A DNA stretch of 41,546 nucleotides from Chloroflexia bacterium (GCA_030431755.1 JAUIIK010000035.1:1-41546), one strand, 5' to 3'; positions 19,215 to 28,273 are shown, counted from the first letter of the stretch. The notes: generated from the letters alone by a model not told the origin. Made by a program: numbers and translations.

Positions 19215-20143
19215 TCTGAAGCTCCGGCCAATCCTTCAACATCGGAACGGGACGGCAGTCCGGCGATTGCGCCGCGTACCCGAGTGGCGAGCGCGCCCGC
19301 TGCTGCCGCGAAGCTGAGCTCCGCTTCGCCGACGCGCTGTGTTGCCAGGTAGCCGGCGATGAGCGCCGCAAATGACGCGTCGCCCGCGCCGGTTGGGTCG
19401 ACGGCACCGACGGCAGGCGCGGCGACGTGGAGCATGTTCCTTGCATGTAGCGTCCAACAGCCACGACTGCCGTCGGTGATGAACATTTGGGCCGGGAAGC
19501 GCTCGGCACAGTGTCGGAGCAGTCCCGCTGCGTCGCCCGGCCAGCCGAGACCGCGCGCATCGTCCAGGCTGAGTTTCGCGACCGCGCTCCGGCTCAACAG
19601 GTACTCGGTTGTTTCTACCATCGCCTGGCGCGATGGCCAGGCCGCAGGCCGTGGATTTGGATCGGCAAAGACCGGCATGCCGGTGCGTTCCGCCGAGGCA
19701 AGCGCGTACTCCTGGATCTCTCGTCCAGCCGGGTTCGATATCATCAGTGAGCCGACGTAGAGGCCGGCAATGTCGCGCCGGTTGAGGGCGGCGTCGACGG
19801 CTGTGCGTGTCAGCATCGTGTCGGCGGTGTCGGAACCATAAAAGCGGAACGGCGAGGCTGTGTCTAGATGGTCCACCACGGCCAGGCGCGTCGCTCCGGC
19901 AACCACCGCGCCAGGAACCCGCTCAACCTGAAACTCATCAAGAACTGCCGCAAGGCGAGATCCGAAGGCGTCCTCTGATAGACACCCGAGGAAGAGCGCG
20001 GGCGTGCCCAGCTTCGAGAGACCGATGGCGATGTTCAGCGGCGCCCCGCCGGGATGGACTGATAGCTGATCTGCCGTGGTCGGGCTCTGGCCGGGCGGAG
20101 GGACGAGGTCAATCAGCGCCTCGCCGAGGCAGACAACTGTCAC
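19211..20143 (-). CDS. PfkB-family carbohydrate kinase (fructokinase-like)
   Basis: A ribokinase/PfkB-fold sugar kinase of 310 residues. The N-terminus GEALIDLVPP, then HPGGAPLNIAIGLSKLG (PfkB signature 1, substrate contacts), and the C-terminal AVDPTGAGDASFAALIAGYL (signature 2 with the catalytic Asp of GAGD) are intact. ADPNPRPAAW and LSLDDARGLGWPG match the fructokinase branch, but the sugar cannot be fixed from sequence. The GTG start lies six bases after the relA/spoT stop, and GGAG directly abuts the GTG, so translation may depend on coupling. Its 3' end overlaps obgE by four bases. Confidence 0.88.
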   Translation of the reverse strand: MTVVCLGEALIDLVPPPGQSPTTADQLSVHPGGAPLNIAIGLSKLGTPALFLGCLSEDAFGSRLAAVLDEFQVERVPGAVVAGATRLAVVDHLDTASPFRFYGSDTADTMLTRTAVDAALNRRDIAGLYVGSLMISNPAGREIQEYALASAERTGMPVFADPNPRPAAWPSRQAMVETTEYLLSRSAVAKLSLDDARGLGWPGDAAGLLRHCAERFPAQMFITDGSRGCWTLHARNMLHVAAPAVGAVDPTGAGDASFAALIAGYLATQRVGEAELSFAAAAGALATRVRGAIAGLPSRSDVEGLAGASD

Positions 20144-20149
20144 CTCCGA

Positions 20150-22405
20150 CTAGTCGTCTCCGGCGATCGGGCTAGCCTGCTCGCGCTGTTGCGATGGTTT
20201 ACCGGGCGGGTTCTCCCGGCGGACGTCGAAGACATCGCGCAGCGTTTCGAGCTTCTGGAGCACCCGGCTAAGCTGGCCGACATCGTCAACCGTTGTCGTG
20301 ATCAGCACGGTGACGGTCTGGTCAGCGTGGGTCTGCGTCAGTACCGAGTCCATGTTCAGACCCTCATCGGACACCAGTGTTGTCAGGTCGCGCAGCAGCC
20401 CGACGCGGTCCCAGGCGATGATCCTGATGCTTACCGGATAGGACTCGGGTTCGATGCCCCAGCTGACGTTGACGAGACGCGCCTCGTCGTCCGGGTTGCG
20501 GACATTCGGGCAATCGGTGCGGTGGACGGTGATGCCCCGGCCGCGCGTCGTATAGCCGATGATGTCGTCGCCGTAGACCGGTTTGCAGCAGTTGCCGAGC
20601 CGGGTATAGAGATCGCCCACGCCCATGACCTGGATGCCGCGGGCAATCAGCGAGCGCTGATCGTTGGCCGGTTGCGCGGGCGGCAGCACCTCGGGCTCCT
20701 GCGTCTCGACTAGCTTGGTCGCGATCTGCTGGGGGCTGACGCCGCCGTAGCCGATGGCCGCGAGGAAGTCGTCGGTGCGCTGGAACGACGGAAAGAGCTT
20801 GGCGATGTCGTCGAACTTGCCGTCGGTGACATTGAGACGGCGCAGCTCGCGGTCGAGAATGTCGCGGCCCTGGGCAATGTTCTCGTCGCGCTCTTGCCGC
20901 CGGAACCACTGGCGAATCTTCTCGCGGGCCGATGCTGTGACGACATAGCCATTCGACGGCATCAGCCAGTCGCGGCTGGGACCGACTTTCGTGTTCGAGG
21001 TCAGGATGCGGACAACCGCGCCATTGCCGAGCTTGTGGTCGAGCGGCACCATCTGATCGTTGACCTTCGCGCCGACGCACTGGTGACCAACCTCGGTGTG
21101 AATGCGGTAGGCGAAGTCGACCGGCGTCGCGCCGTCTGGCAGCTCGATGATGTCGCCGGCGGGCGTGAAGACATAGATCATCTCCCGGAAGACGTCCGTC
21201 TTGAGCGACTCGACGAACTCCTGGGCGTCGGCGATCTCGTCGCGCCAGTCCATCAGGTTCCGCAACCAGGCGACCTTGCGCTCGACGTGGTGGTCGACCT
21301 TGCCGGATTCTTTGTAGCGCCAGTGCGCGGCGATCCCATATTCAGCGACCCGGTGCATCTCGTGCGTCCGAATCTGGATCTCGACCGGCGTCCCGCCCGG
21401 CCCAATCACGGCGGTGTGGATCGACTGGTAGAGCGACTCCTTGGGCGTTGCGATGTAGTCGTCGAATTCGCCGGGGATCGGGTACCAGTTGGAGTGGATC
21501 ACCCCGAGCGCCGTGTAGCACTGCGGCCGGTCCTCGACGATGACCCGGAAGCCGAAGACGTCGTAGATCTCATCGAAGCTGACATCCTTGCGCTGCATCT
21601 TCTTCCAGATCGAGTAGAGATGCTTCTCGCGCTTCTGGAGCTCGGCTTCGATACCGGCGTCCTCGAAGTGTTCGACGAGATCTTCCTCGAAGCGGTCGAG
21701 GAAGTCGACGCGGTCTGATGTCCTGCGGTCGATAGCGCGGTCAATCGAGAAATACTGCTGCGGATTGAGGTAGCGAAAGGCGAGGTCTTCGAGCTCCGAG
21801 CGGATCTGGGAGATGCCGAGGCGGTTCGCCAGTGGCGCGTAGATTTCGATGGTCTCCCGCGCCGAGCGAAGCTGTTTATCCTCGGGCATGTGCTCGAGGG
21901 TGCGCATGTTGTGGAGGCGGTCGGCGAGCTTGATCAGGACGACACGCACGTCGTCGACCATCGCCAGGAACATCTTGCGAAGCGACTCAGCCTGGCGCTC
22001 TTTCTCGCGGGCGGCCTGGGCGTTCGCGTCGGCGTCGCTGGCCCAGGCGATCTTGCCGAGCTTGGTCACGCCTGCAACGAGATTCGCGACGGACGCGCCG
22101 AATTCTTCCTCGATCTCTTCAATCGTGACCGGGGTATCTTCGGCGACGTCGTGGAGCAGGGCTGCAACCAGCGCCTCCTGGTCGAGCTGCATGCGCGCCA
22201 GGATCATCGCGACCTCGACCGGATGGGTGATGAATGGTTCACCCGAGCGCCGCCGGTCATCGCCGTGCGCGGCGGCCGCGAAGTCATACGCAGCCTCGAT
22301 AGCGGACGTGTCCATGCCTGGCAGCTCGTGGGCTATCAGGTCGAGTAGATCGTCGATACCGGGATGATCGTTGTAAACCGTTTCGATCCGGGCGGGTTCA
22401 CTCAT
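20150..22405 (-). CDS. rel: Bifunctional (p)ppGpp synthetase/hydrolase, RelA/SpoT family
   Basis: The 751-residue protein makes and degrades the alarmone (p)ppGpp. An active-looking HD hydrolase (FITHPVEVA and HDVAEDT, residues 58-91) precedes the synthetase domain (FGFRVIVEDRPQCYTALGVI, then EFDDYIATPKESLYQSIHTA and VEIQIRTHEMH), the TGS domain (IYVFTPAGDIIELPDGATPV), the Cys-containing region (GNCCKPVYGDDIIGYTTRGR) and a C-terminal ACT domain. The presence of the HD motifs implies a dual-function Rel rather than a synthetase-only RelA. ATG start; a short ORF at 22402-22524 overlaps it as ATGA. The PfkB gene follows after six bases. Confidence 0.96.
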   Translation of the reverse strand: MSEPARIETVYNDHPGIDDLLDLIAHELPGMDTSAIEAAYDFAAAAHGDDRRRSGEPFITHPVEVAMILARMQLDQEALVAALLHDVAEDTPVTIEEIEEEFGASVANLVAGVTKLGKIAWASDADANAQAAREKERQAESLRKMFLAMVDDVRVVLIKLADRLHNMRTLEHMPEDKQLRSARETIEIYAPLANRLGISQIRSELEDLAFRYLNPQQYFSIDRAIDRRTSDRVDFLDRFEEDLVEHFEDAGIEAELQKREKHLYSIWKKMQRKDVSFDEIYDVFGFRVIVEDRPQCYTALGVIHSNWYPIPGEFDDYIATPKESLYQSIHTAVIGPGGTPVEIQIRTHEMHRVAEYGIAAHWRYKESGKVDHHVERKVAWLRNLMDWRDEIADAQEFVESLKTDVFREMIYVFTPAGDIIELPDGATPVDFAYRIHTEVGHQCVGAKVNDQMVPLDHKLGNGAVVRILTSNTKVGPSRDWLMPSNGYVVTASAREKIRQWFRRQERDENIAQGRDILDRELRRLNVTDGKFDDIAKLFPSFQRTDDFLAAIGYGGVSPQQIATKLVETQEPEVLPPAQPANDQRSLIARGIQVMGVGDLYTRLGNCCKPVYGDDIIGYTTRGRGITVHRTDCPNVRNPDDEARLVNVSWGIEPESYPVSIRIIAWDRVGLLRDLTTLVSDEGLNMDSVLTQTHADQTVTVLITTTVDDVGQLSRVLQKLETLRDVFDVRRENPPGKPSQQREQASPIAGDD

Positions 22406-22524
22406 CTATGCGGGTGTCTTTCCTGACGCTGGATGACCTCGGAAAGGCGGCGCGTCACTCGCTGGATTGAGTAGGTCACTCTAGTGATTATGCCAAATAG
22501 CGCCGCCGCGACTCCGAGTATCAT
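22402..22524 (-). CDS. Candidate 40-residue small membrane-associated protein upstream of rel
   Basis: A short ORF (ATG 22524 to TGA 22402) encodes MILGVAAALFGIITRVTYSI followed by a basic amphipathic tail ending RQERHPHR. The first 18 residues are hydrophobic and the rest is Arg/Gln-rich, like a small membrane-anchored peptide. Its TGA overlaps the rel ATG as ATGA, the arrangement of coupled genes. No clear ribosome-binding site precedes the ATG, and the reading frame stays open upstream into the region opposite moeA, so it may be a leader peptide, a real small gene or chance. Confidence 0.35.
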   Translation of the reverse strand: MILGVAAALFGIITRVTYSIQRVTRRLSEVIQRQERHPHR

Positions 22525-22565
22525 ATCGTGAGTGTTCGCCGTGACCGAAGGGAGCTCCGCACTCC

Positions 22566-23792
22566 GTGACCGATCTAGACCGTATGCTGCATCCGGACGA
22601 AGCGCGGGCGATAGTTCTGGCCCAGGCCCGCCCACTGCCCACTGAAACCGTCCCACTCGAAGAGGCGGGCGGGCGTGTACTGGCACATGCTCTTGTCGCC
22701 GCTGAGTCGCTTCCGCCCTTCCGGGCGTCGACGATGGATGGCTTTGCCGTCGTCAGCTCGGACGCCACCGAGCAGCGGAACATCCTCGGCAGCGGCCTGG
22801 CCGGGGCAGTCCCGGCCGAAACCGTCAGTATGGGTTCCGTTGCCCGGATCATGACCGGCGCGCCGGTACCGGATGGCGCGGATGCCGTCGTGCCGGTCGA
22901 GCGCACTTCAGAGGCTGACGGCAAGGTGCGAATTCTGCTGGACGCGGTTCTACCGGGTGACAACATCCGGCCTGTTGGCTCGGACATGGTGGCTGGAGCG
23001 GAGGTGCTACCGGCGGGCACACGCTTGACCGGCCCATATCTAGGATTGCTCGCCAGCCTGGGTGAAGCGTCCGTCGAGGTTGGGGGCCGCCCGCGCGTGG
23101 CAGTCTTCTCGACCGGTGATGAGGTCGTCGCGCCCGACGTCGAGCCCGGTCCCGGACAGATCCGCGACGCCAATCGCTTCACGCTCACCTATGCAGCCGG
23201 GCAGGCCGGCGGCGAGGTCGTGCTCAGCCGGCACGTTCCAGACGATGAAGCAGCGTTACGGTCGGCCTTTGCGGAGGCGTTGGAGACGGCCGATGTCATC
23301 GTCACGAGTGGTGGCGTTTCGATGGGAGATCGCGATCTGGTGAAGGCGCTGCTTGGCGACTTTGCCGAGGTCCGTTTCCGCCGTGTCTTCATGAAGCCAG
23401 GGAAGCCGCTGAACTTCGCCACGGCGGGGGAGAAGCTGATCTTCGGCTTGCCGGGCAACCCGGTCTCGTGCCTGGTGTCATTTCACATGTTCGCGTTGCC
23501 GGCGCTCGCGGTGATGCAGGGGTTGGCGACTGTCGAGCACGAGACAGTCTCAGTGACAACAACGGCTGATGTGCAGCCCTCCGACCGCATTGAATACCAA
23601 CGCGCCGTCATCGTCGTAGCCGAAGATGGTCAGCTGACCGCGTTGACGACAGGTCCACAGCAGTCGTCGCGCTTGCAGTCGTTCGTAGGCGCCAACGGGT
23701 TCCTGGTCGTGCCTCCATCTACCGAGACAATCCCGGGCGGTTCGGTGCTCGACGCGATCCTCTACGCTCCGCCGTTCGGGGCGAAAGGCTAG
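22566..23792 (+). CDS. moeA: Molybdopterin molybdenumtransferase
   Basis: MoeA inserts molybdate into adenylated molybdopterin to finish the molybdenum cofactor. The 408-residue protein has LPPFRASTMDGFAVV (about 52-66), RIMTGAPVPDGADAVVPVE, the central domain VAVFSTGDEVV with DANRFTL, TSGGVSMGDRDLVK, and KPGKPLNFA with FGLPGNPVSC. These are the standard MoeA motifs in order. GTG start, with GGAG about 11 bases upstream. The fused moaD-moaE at 28309 is the other molybdenum cofactor gene in the window but on the opposite strand. The next gene begins on the base after its stop. Confidence 0.95.
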   Translation: MTDLDRMLHPDEARAIVLAQARPLPTETVPLEEAGGRVLAHALVAAESLPPFRASTMDGFAVVSSDATEQRNILGSGLAGAVPAETVSMGSVARIMTGAPVPDGADAVVPVERTSEADGKVRILLDAVLPGDNIRPVGSDMVAGAEVLPAGTRLTGPYLGLLASLGEASVEVGGRPRVAVFSTGDEVVAPDVEPGPGQIRDANRFTLTYAAGQAGGEVVLSRHVPDDEAALRSAFAEALETADVIVTSGGVSMGDRDLVKALLGDFAEVRFRRVFMKPGKPLNFATAGEKLIFGLPGNPVSCLVSFHMFALPALAVMQGLATVEHETVSVTTTADVQPSDRIEYQRAVIVVAEDGQLTALTTGPQQSSRLQSFVGANGFLVVPPSTETIPGGSVLDAILYAPPFGAKG

Positions 23793-24263
23793 ATGCGCAT
23801 CGAACGGGCGGCCTTCGCCGCGCTCGCAATTCTGGCGCTCCTCTCGACCTACAGCCTCTACGTGGCGGCGATGCGCTTTGGCGACGCCACCGAGACATTT
23901 GACGGCGTTGAGTTCGAGCTTGTCGAATTCTCGTATGAGCGCGGCAGCCCGGACGTCGCCTTCGTCATGGCGGTGACCAATAACGGCGTCAACGACATGC
24001 GCGTCACCGGCCTCGAATATTCCTGGGTGGTCAACGGGGTCCTTGCCGGCGGCGGGGACGACCTCGAAATCCGCACGGTTATTGAGCCCGGCGAAACTGT
24101 CAATCTAAACCTCAGCGGGCGAATAACTGACACGAGCTATGTTGACAGGTTGCCGGCGGACGAAGCCATACGATGGTTGGTCCGTGGACGCATCCTGATC
24201 AATGTTGACGAGCGCATGGACAGCACCTGGATCGGCTTTGCGTTCAGGGTCGAGACCGAATGA
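23793..24263 (+). CDS. Signal-anchored small beta-rich protein, unknown function
   Basis: Unknown 156-residue protein. An N-terminal hydrophobic segment (AAFAALAILALLSTYSLYVA, about residues 7-26) should anchor it in the membrane or act as a signal. The exported part is rich in beta-strand patterns: VEFELVEFSYERG, VAFVMAVTNNGVNDMRVTGL, IEPGETVNLNLSG and WLVRGRILINV. The alternation of a non-conserved strand, an N-N-G turn and a polar PGET loop recalls LEA14/WHy-like or Ig-like sandwich domains, an analogy only. The ATG immediately follows the moeA stop, and the next membrane gene overlaps by ATGA, so the three are likely co-translated. Confidence 0.7.
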   Translation: MRIERAAFAALAILALLSTYSLYVAAMRFGDATETFDGVEFELVEFSYERGSPDVAFVMAVTNNGVNDMRVTGLEYSWVVNGVLAGGGDDLEIRTVIEPGETVNLNLSGRITDTSYVDRLPADEAIRWLVRGRILINVDERMDSTWIGFAFRVETE

Positions 24264-24676
24264 CCGCGGCGTTGCGTTGGGCACGTGCAGTCATTGCCGG
24301 GGTGTTTGCGGGGTTGGCGTCGCTTGCGGTGCTGACCAGCACGAGCGGCGAGCTCGAAGCCCTCGTTGCGTTTGACATTCCGACGTCGCTGCAGATACCG
24401 GCATTGATGGTCATTGGTTTCCTGACCGGTTTGGCTGTGACCGACCTGGCCCGAAGCGCGACTGCCTATGGTGTAAACTGCCTCACAAGCTCGATGCTCC
24501 ACATCGTCCTCTACGCGCTTCCGGGCCTGACAACGGCGAACTACACCGTCTCGCGTTTCAACAATGGCTTTACAACCTCATTTTTCGTGCTGATGATGGT
24601 GGGCGTGTTCGCCTTGATGGGTCAAGGCGCAGCGTTGGCGGTGAACGTGTATGGAAGGGGCATCCTCGAAGAATAG
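24260..24676 (+). CDS. Small multi-pass membrane protein, unknown function
   Basis: A 138-residue protein with three or four hydrophobic segments (about residues 8-28, 44-62, 78-92 and 106-130) and no recognisable motif. The ATG overlaps the stop of the preceding beta-rich protein (ATGA). A membrane protein paired with an anchored extracytoplasmic protein suggests they act together in the envelope. It is followed 19 bases later by the ATG of the S9 peptidase. Confidence 0.7.
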   Translation: MTAALRWARAVIAGVFAGLASLAVLTSTSGELEALVAFDIPTSLQIPALMVIGFLTGLAVTDLARSATAYGVNCLTSSMLHIVLYALPGLTTANYTVSRFNNGFTTSFFVLMMVGVFALMGQGAALAVNVYGRGILEE

Positions 24677-24695
24677 CCACGGGTTGGGGGACCAG

Positions 24696-26645
24696 ATGAC
24701 CAGGCGGCCGGTAACGATAGACGACCTCTACGCGCTACGTAGCGTCGGTGAGCCTGCGGTCTCTCCATCTGGTTTGCTCGTCGCATTCACCGTCACACAG
24801 CTCGACCGCGACGAGGATGTGTATCGGTCGCAGATTTGGTTGCTCGATGTTGCGAGCGGCAGGTCCCGCGCCTTGACCTCCGGCAAGTACCGCGACGCCG
24901 CTCCGCAGTGGTCGCCGGATGGCACACAGATCGCGTTCCTGTCGAAGCGTGGGCCGGAGGATGACAAGGCCGGCGCGCAGATCTACGTGCTGCCGGCTGC
25001 GGGTGGGGAAGCCCGTCAGGTCTCAGCCCACGGGCGGTCTATCTCCAGTTTCGAGTGGGCGCCCGACGGCAACCGGATGCTCTTTGTCGCCAACGAGGTT
25101 GTAGAGGACCCGGAAACAGATGTCCGGGTCATCACCACACCGCGCTTCAGATTTGATGGCATGGGGTACTTCGACGCTTCATTCCGCCACGTCTTCGTGC
25201 TCGACGTTGTAACCGGAGAGGCGCGCCAGCTCACCGACGGCCCCTACGATCACCAGCACGCAACCTGGGCGCCGAATGGCAGCGAGATTGCCGCCGTCAG
25301 CAACCGGCGCGAGGGCTGGGAGTTCTCAAGTGTTCGCGATATCTACCTGATCAAGTCGGAGTCCGGCGTTGTGCGGCAACTTACCGGCGGCGACGGTAGC
25401 TGGTCGTTGCCTGCCTGGTCGCCCGATGGTTCCCGGATCGCGGCATACGGCACCCGTAACCTCCGCTCTGCAAGCGCGCGCAACGAGCTCTATCTTATCG
25501 ACGTAGCGAGCGGCGCGACGGAGTCGGCAACGGCGGAGTTGGATGTCGACCTGCGGGACTCGTCGATAGCGGACTGGAATGGCTATGGACTGGACCGACC
25601 ACGCTGGCTCAACGCCAATGAGACGCTGTGCGTAGCAGGTGTCCGTGGAACCGTCCGCCCAATCATCGTCGGTGTCGATAGTGGAGCGCATGAGTACATC
25701 GGTGAAGCGTCCGGCAGGTACGGCCATCCACATCCGCTTGCCGCCGGCAAGTTCGTCGCAGCGCGTAGCGATTTCCAGGACCCCGGCGAGCTCGTCGTCC
25801 TCGACCGTGCAGGCGGGCACGAGACCGTGACATCCTTCAACCGCGAGTGGCGGGAGGAGGTCGCGCTTGCCGAGGCTGTACCGCTTGAGGTCCAGAGCGA
25901 TGATGGCGAAACGATTGGTGGCTGGATCATGCAGCCGCCCGGACTTGGCGCGGGCGAGGTTGCCCCGCTGCTGCTCGAGATCCATGGCGGTCCATTCGGG
26001 ATGTATGGCGACACATTCATGCACGAGTTCCAGCTACTTGCATCGGCGGGCTATGGCGTCGTCTTCGCAAACCCACGCGGATCAGCCGGGTATGGCGACC
26101 GCTTTGCTGGCTTGCTACTGCCCGAGATGGGCACGAACGATCTGCCGGATCTGATGGCGATTGTCGACCGCGCCGTGGAGGAGCCCTGGGTCGATAGCAC
26201 GCGGCTTGGTGTCTTGGGCGGATCGTATGGCGGCTTCATGACGAACTGGATCGTCGCCCACACTGACCGCTTCCGAGCAGCCGTCACCCAGCGGACGATC
26301 TGTGACTGGTTCTCCACCTGGGGCACGGACGACATCTTCTTCGCCGACGAAAACATCACGCTCGGCGCGACGCCCTGGGAAGACCCTGAGCTCTACTTCC
26401 GCATTTCCCCGTTGACCTACGTCGAGCAGATGACGACGCCGATGTTGATCATTCACTCGGAAGAGGACTACCGCTGCCCGGTCGGCCAGGGCGAGCAGCT
26501 CTTCAATGCGTTGAAGCGGCTAGGACGCACGACAGAGTTCGTGCGCGTGCCCGACGAGAGCCACGGACTGTCGCGCACGGGCAAACCCGCCCACCGCGCC
26601 GAGCGGCTCCGGCACATCCTGCGCTGGTTTGAGACACATCTGTAG
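24696..26645 (+). CDS. S9 family prolyl-oligopeptidase-type serine peptidase
   Basis: A 649-residue cytosolic-looking peptidase with no signal peptide. Residues about 20-380 form beta-propeller repeats (SPSGLLVAFT, WSPDGTQIAFLSK, WSPDGSRIAAYG), the WD40-like/DPP-type gate. The C-terminal alpha/beta hydrolase has LLEIHGGPFGMYGD, the nucleophile elbow GGSYGGFM, and the catalytic His in DESHGLSRTG. This is the acylaminoacyl-peptidase/S9C-like layout. ATG 24696 with GGGG six bases upstream is chosen; an earlier start at 24651 would lie inside the previous gene. A hairpin and the second inverted-repeat copy follow the stop. Confidence 0.93.
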   Translation: MTRRPVTIDDLYALRSVGEPAVSPSGLLVAFTVTQLDRDEDVYRSQIWLLDVASGRSRALTSGKYRDAAPQWSPDGTQIAFLSKRGPEDDKAGAQIYVLPAAGGEARQVSAHGRSISSFEWAPDGNRMLFVANEVVEDPETDVRVITTPRFRFDGMGYFDASFRHVFVLDVVTGEARQLTDGPYDHQHATWAPNGSEIAAVSNRREGWEFSSVRDIYLIKSESGVVRQLTGGDGSWSLPAWSPDGSRIAAYGTRNLRSASARNELYLIDVASGATESATAELDVDLRDSSIADWNGYGLDRPRWLNANETLCVAGVRGTVRPIIVGVDSGAHEYIGEASGRYGHPHPLAAGKFVAARSDFQDPGELVVLDRAGGHETVTSFNREWREEVALAEAVPLEVQSDDGETIGGWIMQPPGLGAGEVAPLLLEIHGGPFGMYGDTFMHEFQLLASAGYGVVFANPRGSAGYGDRFAGLLLPEMGTNDLPDLMAIVDRAVEEPWVDSTRLGVLGGSYGGFMTNWIVAHTDRFRAAVTQRTICDWFSTWGTDDIFFADENITLGATPWEDPELYFRISPLTYVEQMTTPMLIIHSEEDYRCPVGQGEQLFNALKRLGRTTEFVRVPDESHGLSRTGKPAHRAERLRHILRWFETHL

Positions 26646-26651
26646 CGCGGC

Positions 26652-26672
26652 TTCCGCCAGGGGCTGGCGGAA
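26652..26672. terminator. Short perfect hairpin after the S9 peptidase
   Basis: TTCCGCCAG, loop GGG, CTGGCGGAA, a 9-bp perfect stem beginning seven bases after the stop codon. There is no T-tract on either strand, so it may be a weak terminator or an mRNA 3'-end stabiliser. Confidence 0.45.
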
Positions 26673-26686
26673 AACCAAAGAGACTT

Positions 26687-26758
26687 GTAGGGCAGGGGCT
26701 CGTCCCCTGCCGTGCATCTTTCTGGCAAAACGCGGCAGGGGACGAGCCCCTGCCCTAC
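26687..26758. repeat. Compound inverted-repeat element, copy 2
   Basis: Two perfect 26-base inverted arms (26687-26712 and 26733-26758) flank a 20-base centre. Each arm contains its own hairpin, GGCAGGGG / CCCCTGCC with a 5-base loop. The arms match copy 1 (5665-5738) nearly base for base, whereas the centres differ. As with copy 1, it lies 42 bases after a + strand gene and between convergent genes. The remaining 54 bases to the M20 stop show nothing distinct. Confidence 0.9.
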
Positions 26759-26812
26759 GCATCAATTGCCGCCGCGAGCGTGAGACGTGCGGACCTGTTG
26801 GAACGGTCCGAG

Positions 26813-28273
26813 TCATTCCTCGACGGCGATACCGGTCTCGAAGGCCAGCGCGAGCATGAAGCGGCAGATCGTGATGATCGATTCGATGTCGGCCGACTCG
26901 TTGATGTTGTGCGCGCCGGATTTCGATGGGTCGGCGTCCGGGTGGCCTGGCGTAAAGCCGTAGGCGATGTTGCCGAGTGGGCGTACGAACGAGGAGTCGG
27001 TGAAGCCGACAGTGATGCCGGGCACGAACTCGATATCCTCGCGGCCGATGGTGCGCTGGACCGTCTTCTTCGTCGCGCTCATGACGTGATCGGAGAAGGG
27101 ATGATCGAAGGTCGACGCGCTCGGCACGGACGTTTCGATGACTTCAACACGCACTCCGTCAATGCCATCGCAGATCTTCTCGATCTCGGATTGGACGTAG
27201 GCGCTGTCCTGGTGCGGGAGCGAGCGGACGTCGCAGGTAATCAAGCAGTTCTCGGCGACGCTATTCGACTTGACACCGCCGTCGATCATCGACGCGACGA
27301 GCGTCATCCGGCTGGCGGCACGCAGGAATGAAGCCAGGCTCTCGCGCTCATTCCACAACTCCGCAATGATCTCATCGATGTTCTCGTCGGTAACCTCACG
27401 GTCGACGCCGGCGAGGGTGTCGAGGTGCTGGAAGAGCTCGTGGGCGGTCGAGACTTCCGGCTCGTACTCGCGAATACGCCCGATGACCTCCTCGGCCTTG
27501 TAGATGGCGTTGTCGGCCTTCCAGGGCTGCGAGGCGTGGAAGCCGCGACCCTTGATGTAGATGCGCGCTTCGAGGCGGCCCTTTTCGCCGGTGTTGATCG
27601 GGTAGATCAGCCGGTCGCCGGACTTGATCGGCGCGCCACCGCCCTCGTTGATCGCGAAATCAGCGGTAATTGTCTCAGGGTAGTGCTGGGCGAGCCAGCC
27701 AAAGCCATACGCGCCGCCCGACTCCTCGTCGGCGCAAACCGCGAGCTTCAGCGTGCCGCTCAGTTGCACTCTGGCGCGCTTAAGCAAAATCATGGCCATC
27801 GTCTCGGCGGCGACGGTGCCCTTCATATCGGCCGCGCCCCGGCCCCAGATGCGGCCTTCATGGATCTCCGCGCCAAACGGAGGATAGGTCCACTGCGACT
27901 CGTCCTCGACCGGGACGACATCGATGTGGGACATGTAGAGCAGGCTCGGGCCATTGCCGCCTGAGAGTTGCGCGGTGATATTCGCGCGCTTTTCCTGCGA
28001 GTGGTAGATCGTTGAGTCGATGCCGTCGGCAGCCAGCTTGTCGCGCAACAACTCGGCACAGGGCAGCTCGTCGCCGGTCGCGGCGTTGCCCTGCAGGATG
28101 TAGGGCACGATCGGCTCGGCAAATTCACCCGCGGTCTGGGACGCAGACCAGGGCGGCTCGCTGTTATGGCCGGTGTTGACCGATGGAATCCTGACGAGCG
28201 CCTGCGTCAGCTCGATCAATTCGTCGCGCGACTCCTCGAGCATGTCATAGAGCTGTTCAAGGCTGGCTCCCAT
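26813..28273 (-). CDS. M20 family metallopeptidase (ArgE/DapE/CPG2-like)
   Basis: Zinc-dependent amide hydrolase/peptidase, 486 residues. Metal ligands are visible in SHIDVVPV (His-x-Asp), WGRGAADMKGTVAAE (bridging Asp) and CADEESGGAYG (catalytic Glu-Glu). The dimerisation lid begins at GEKGRLEARIYIKGRGFHAS, where the His of FHASQP contributes to the active site. The last ligand His lies in AHNINESADIES. It is longer than typical DapE (about 380) because of an N-terminal insert after residue 35. Substrate cannot be told. ATG 28273. It lies 35 bases downstream of the moaD-moaE gene on the same strand. Confidence 0.9.
   Translation of the reverse strand: MGASLEQLYDMLEESRDELIELTQALVRIPSVNTGHNSEPPWSASQTAGEFAEPIVPYILQGNAATGDELPCAELLRDKLAADGIDSTIYHSQEKRANITAQLSGGNGPSLLYMSHIDVVPVEDESQWTYPPFGAEIHEGRIWGRGAADMKGTVAAETMAMILLKRARVQLSGTLKLAVCADEESGGAYGFGWLAQHYPETITADFAINEGGGAPIKSGDRLIYPINTGEKGRLEARIYIKGRGFHASQPWKADNAIYKAEEVIGRIREYEPEVSTAHELFQHLDTLAGVDREVTDENIDEIIAELWNERESLASFLRAASRMTLVASMIDGGVKSNSVAENCLITCDVRSLPHQDSAYVQSEIEKICDGIDGVRVEVIETSVPSASTFDHPFSDHVMSATKKTVQRTIGREDIEFVPGITVGFTDSSFVRPLGNIAYGFTPGHPDADPSKSGAHNINESADIESIITICRFMLALAFETGIAVEE

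Noticed and set aside
20894-21718. 274-codon open frame on the + strand opposite rel
   Set aside because: Shadow of rel, which has all expected domains; no motif, and composition typical of antisense reading.
26687-26758. Insertion sequence end
   Set aside because: No transposase or target duplication is visible; the whole element is about 72 bases.
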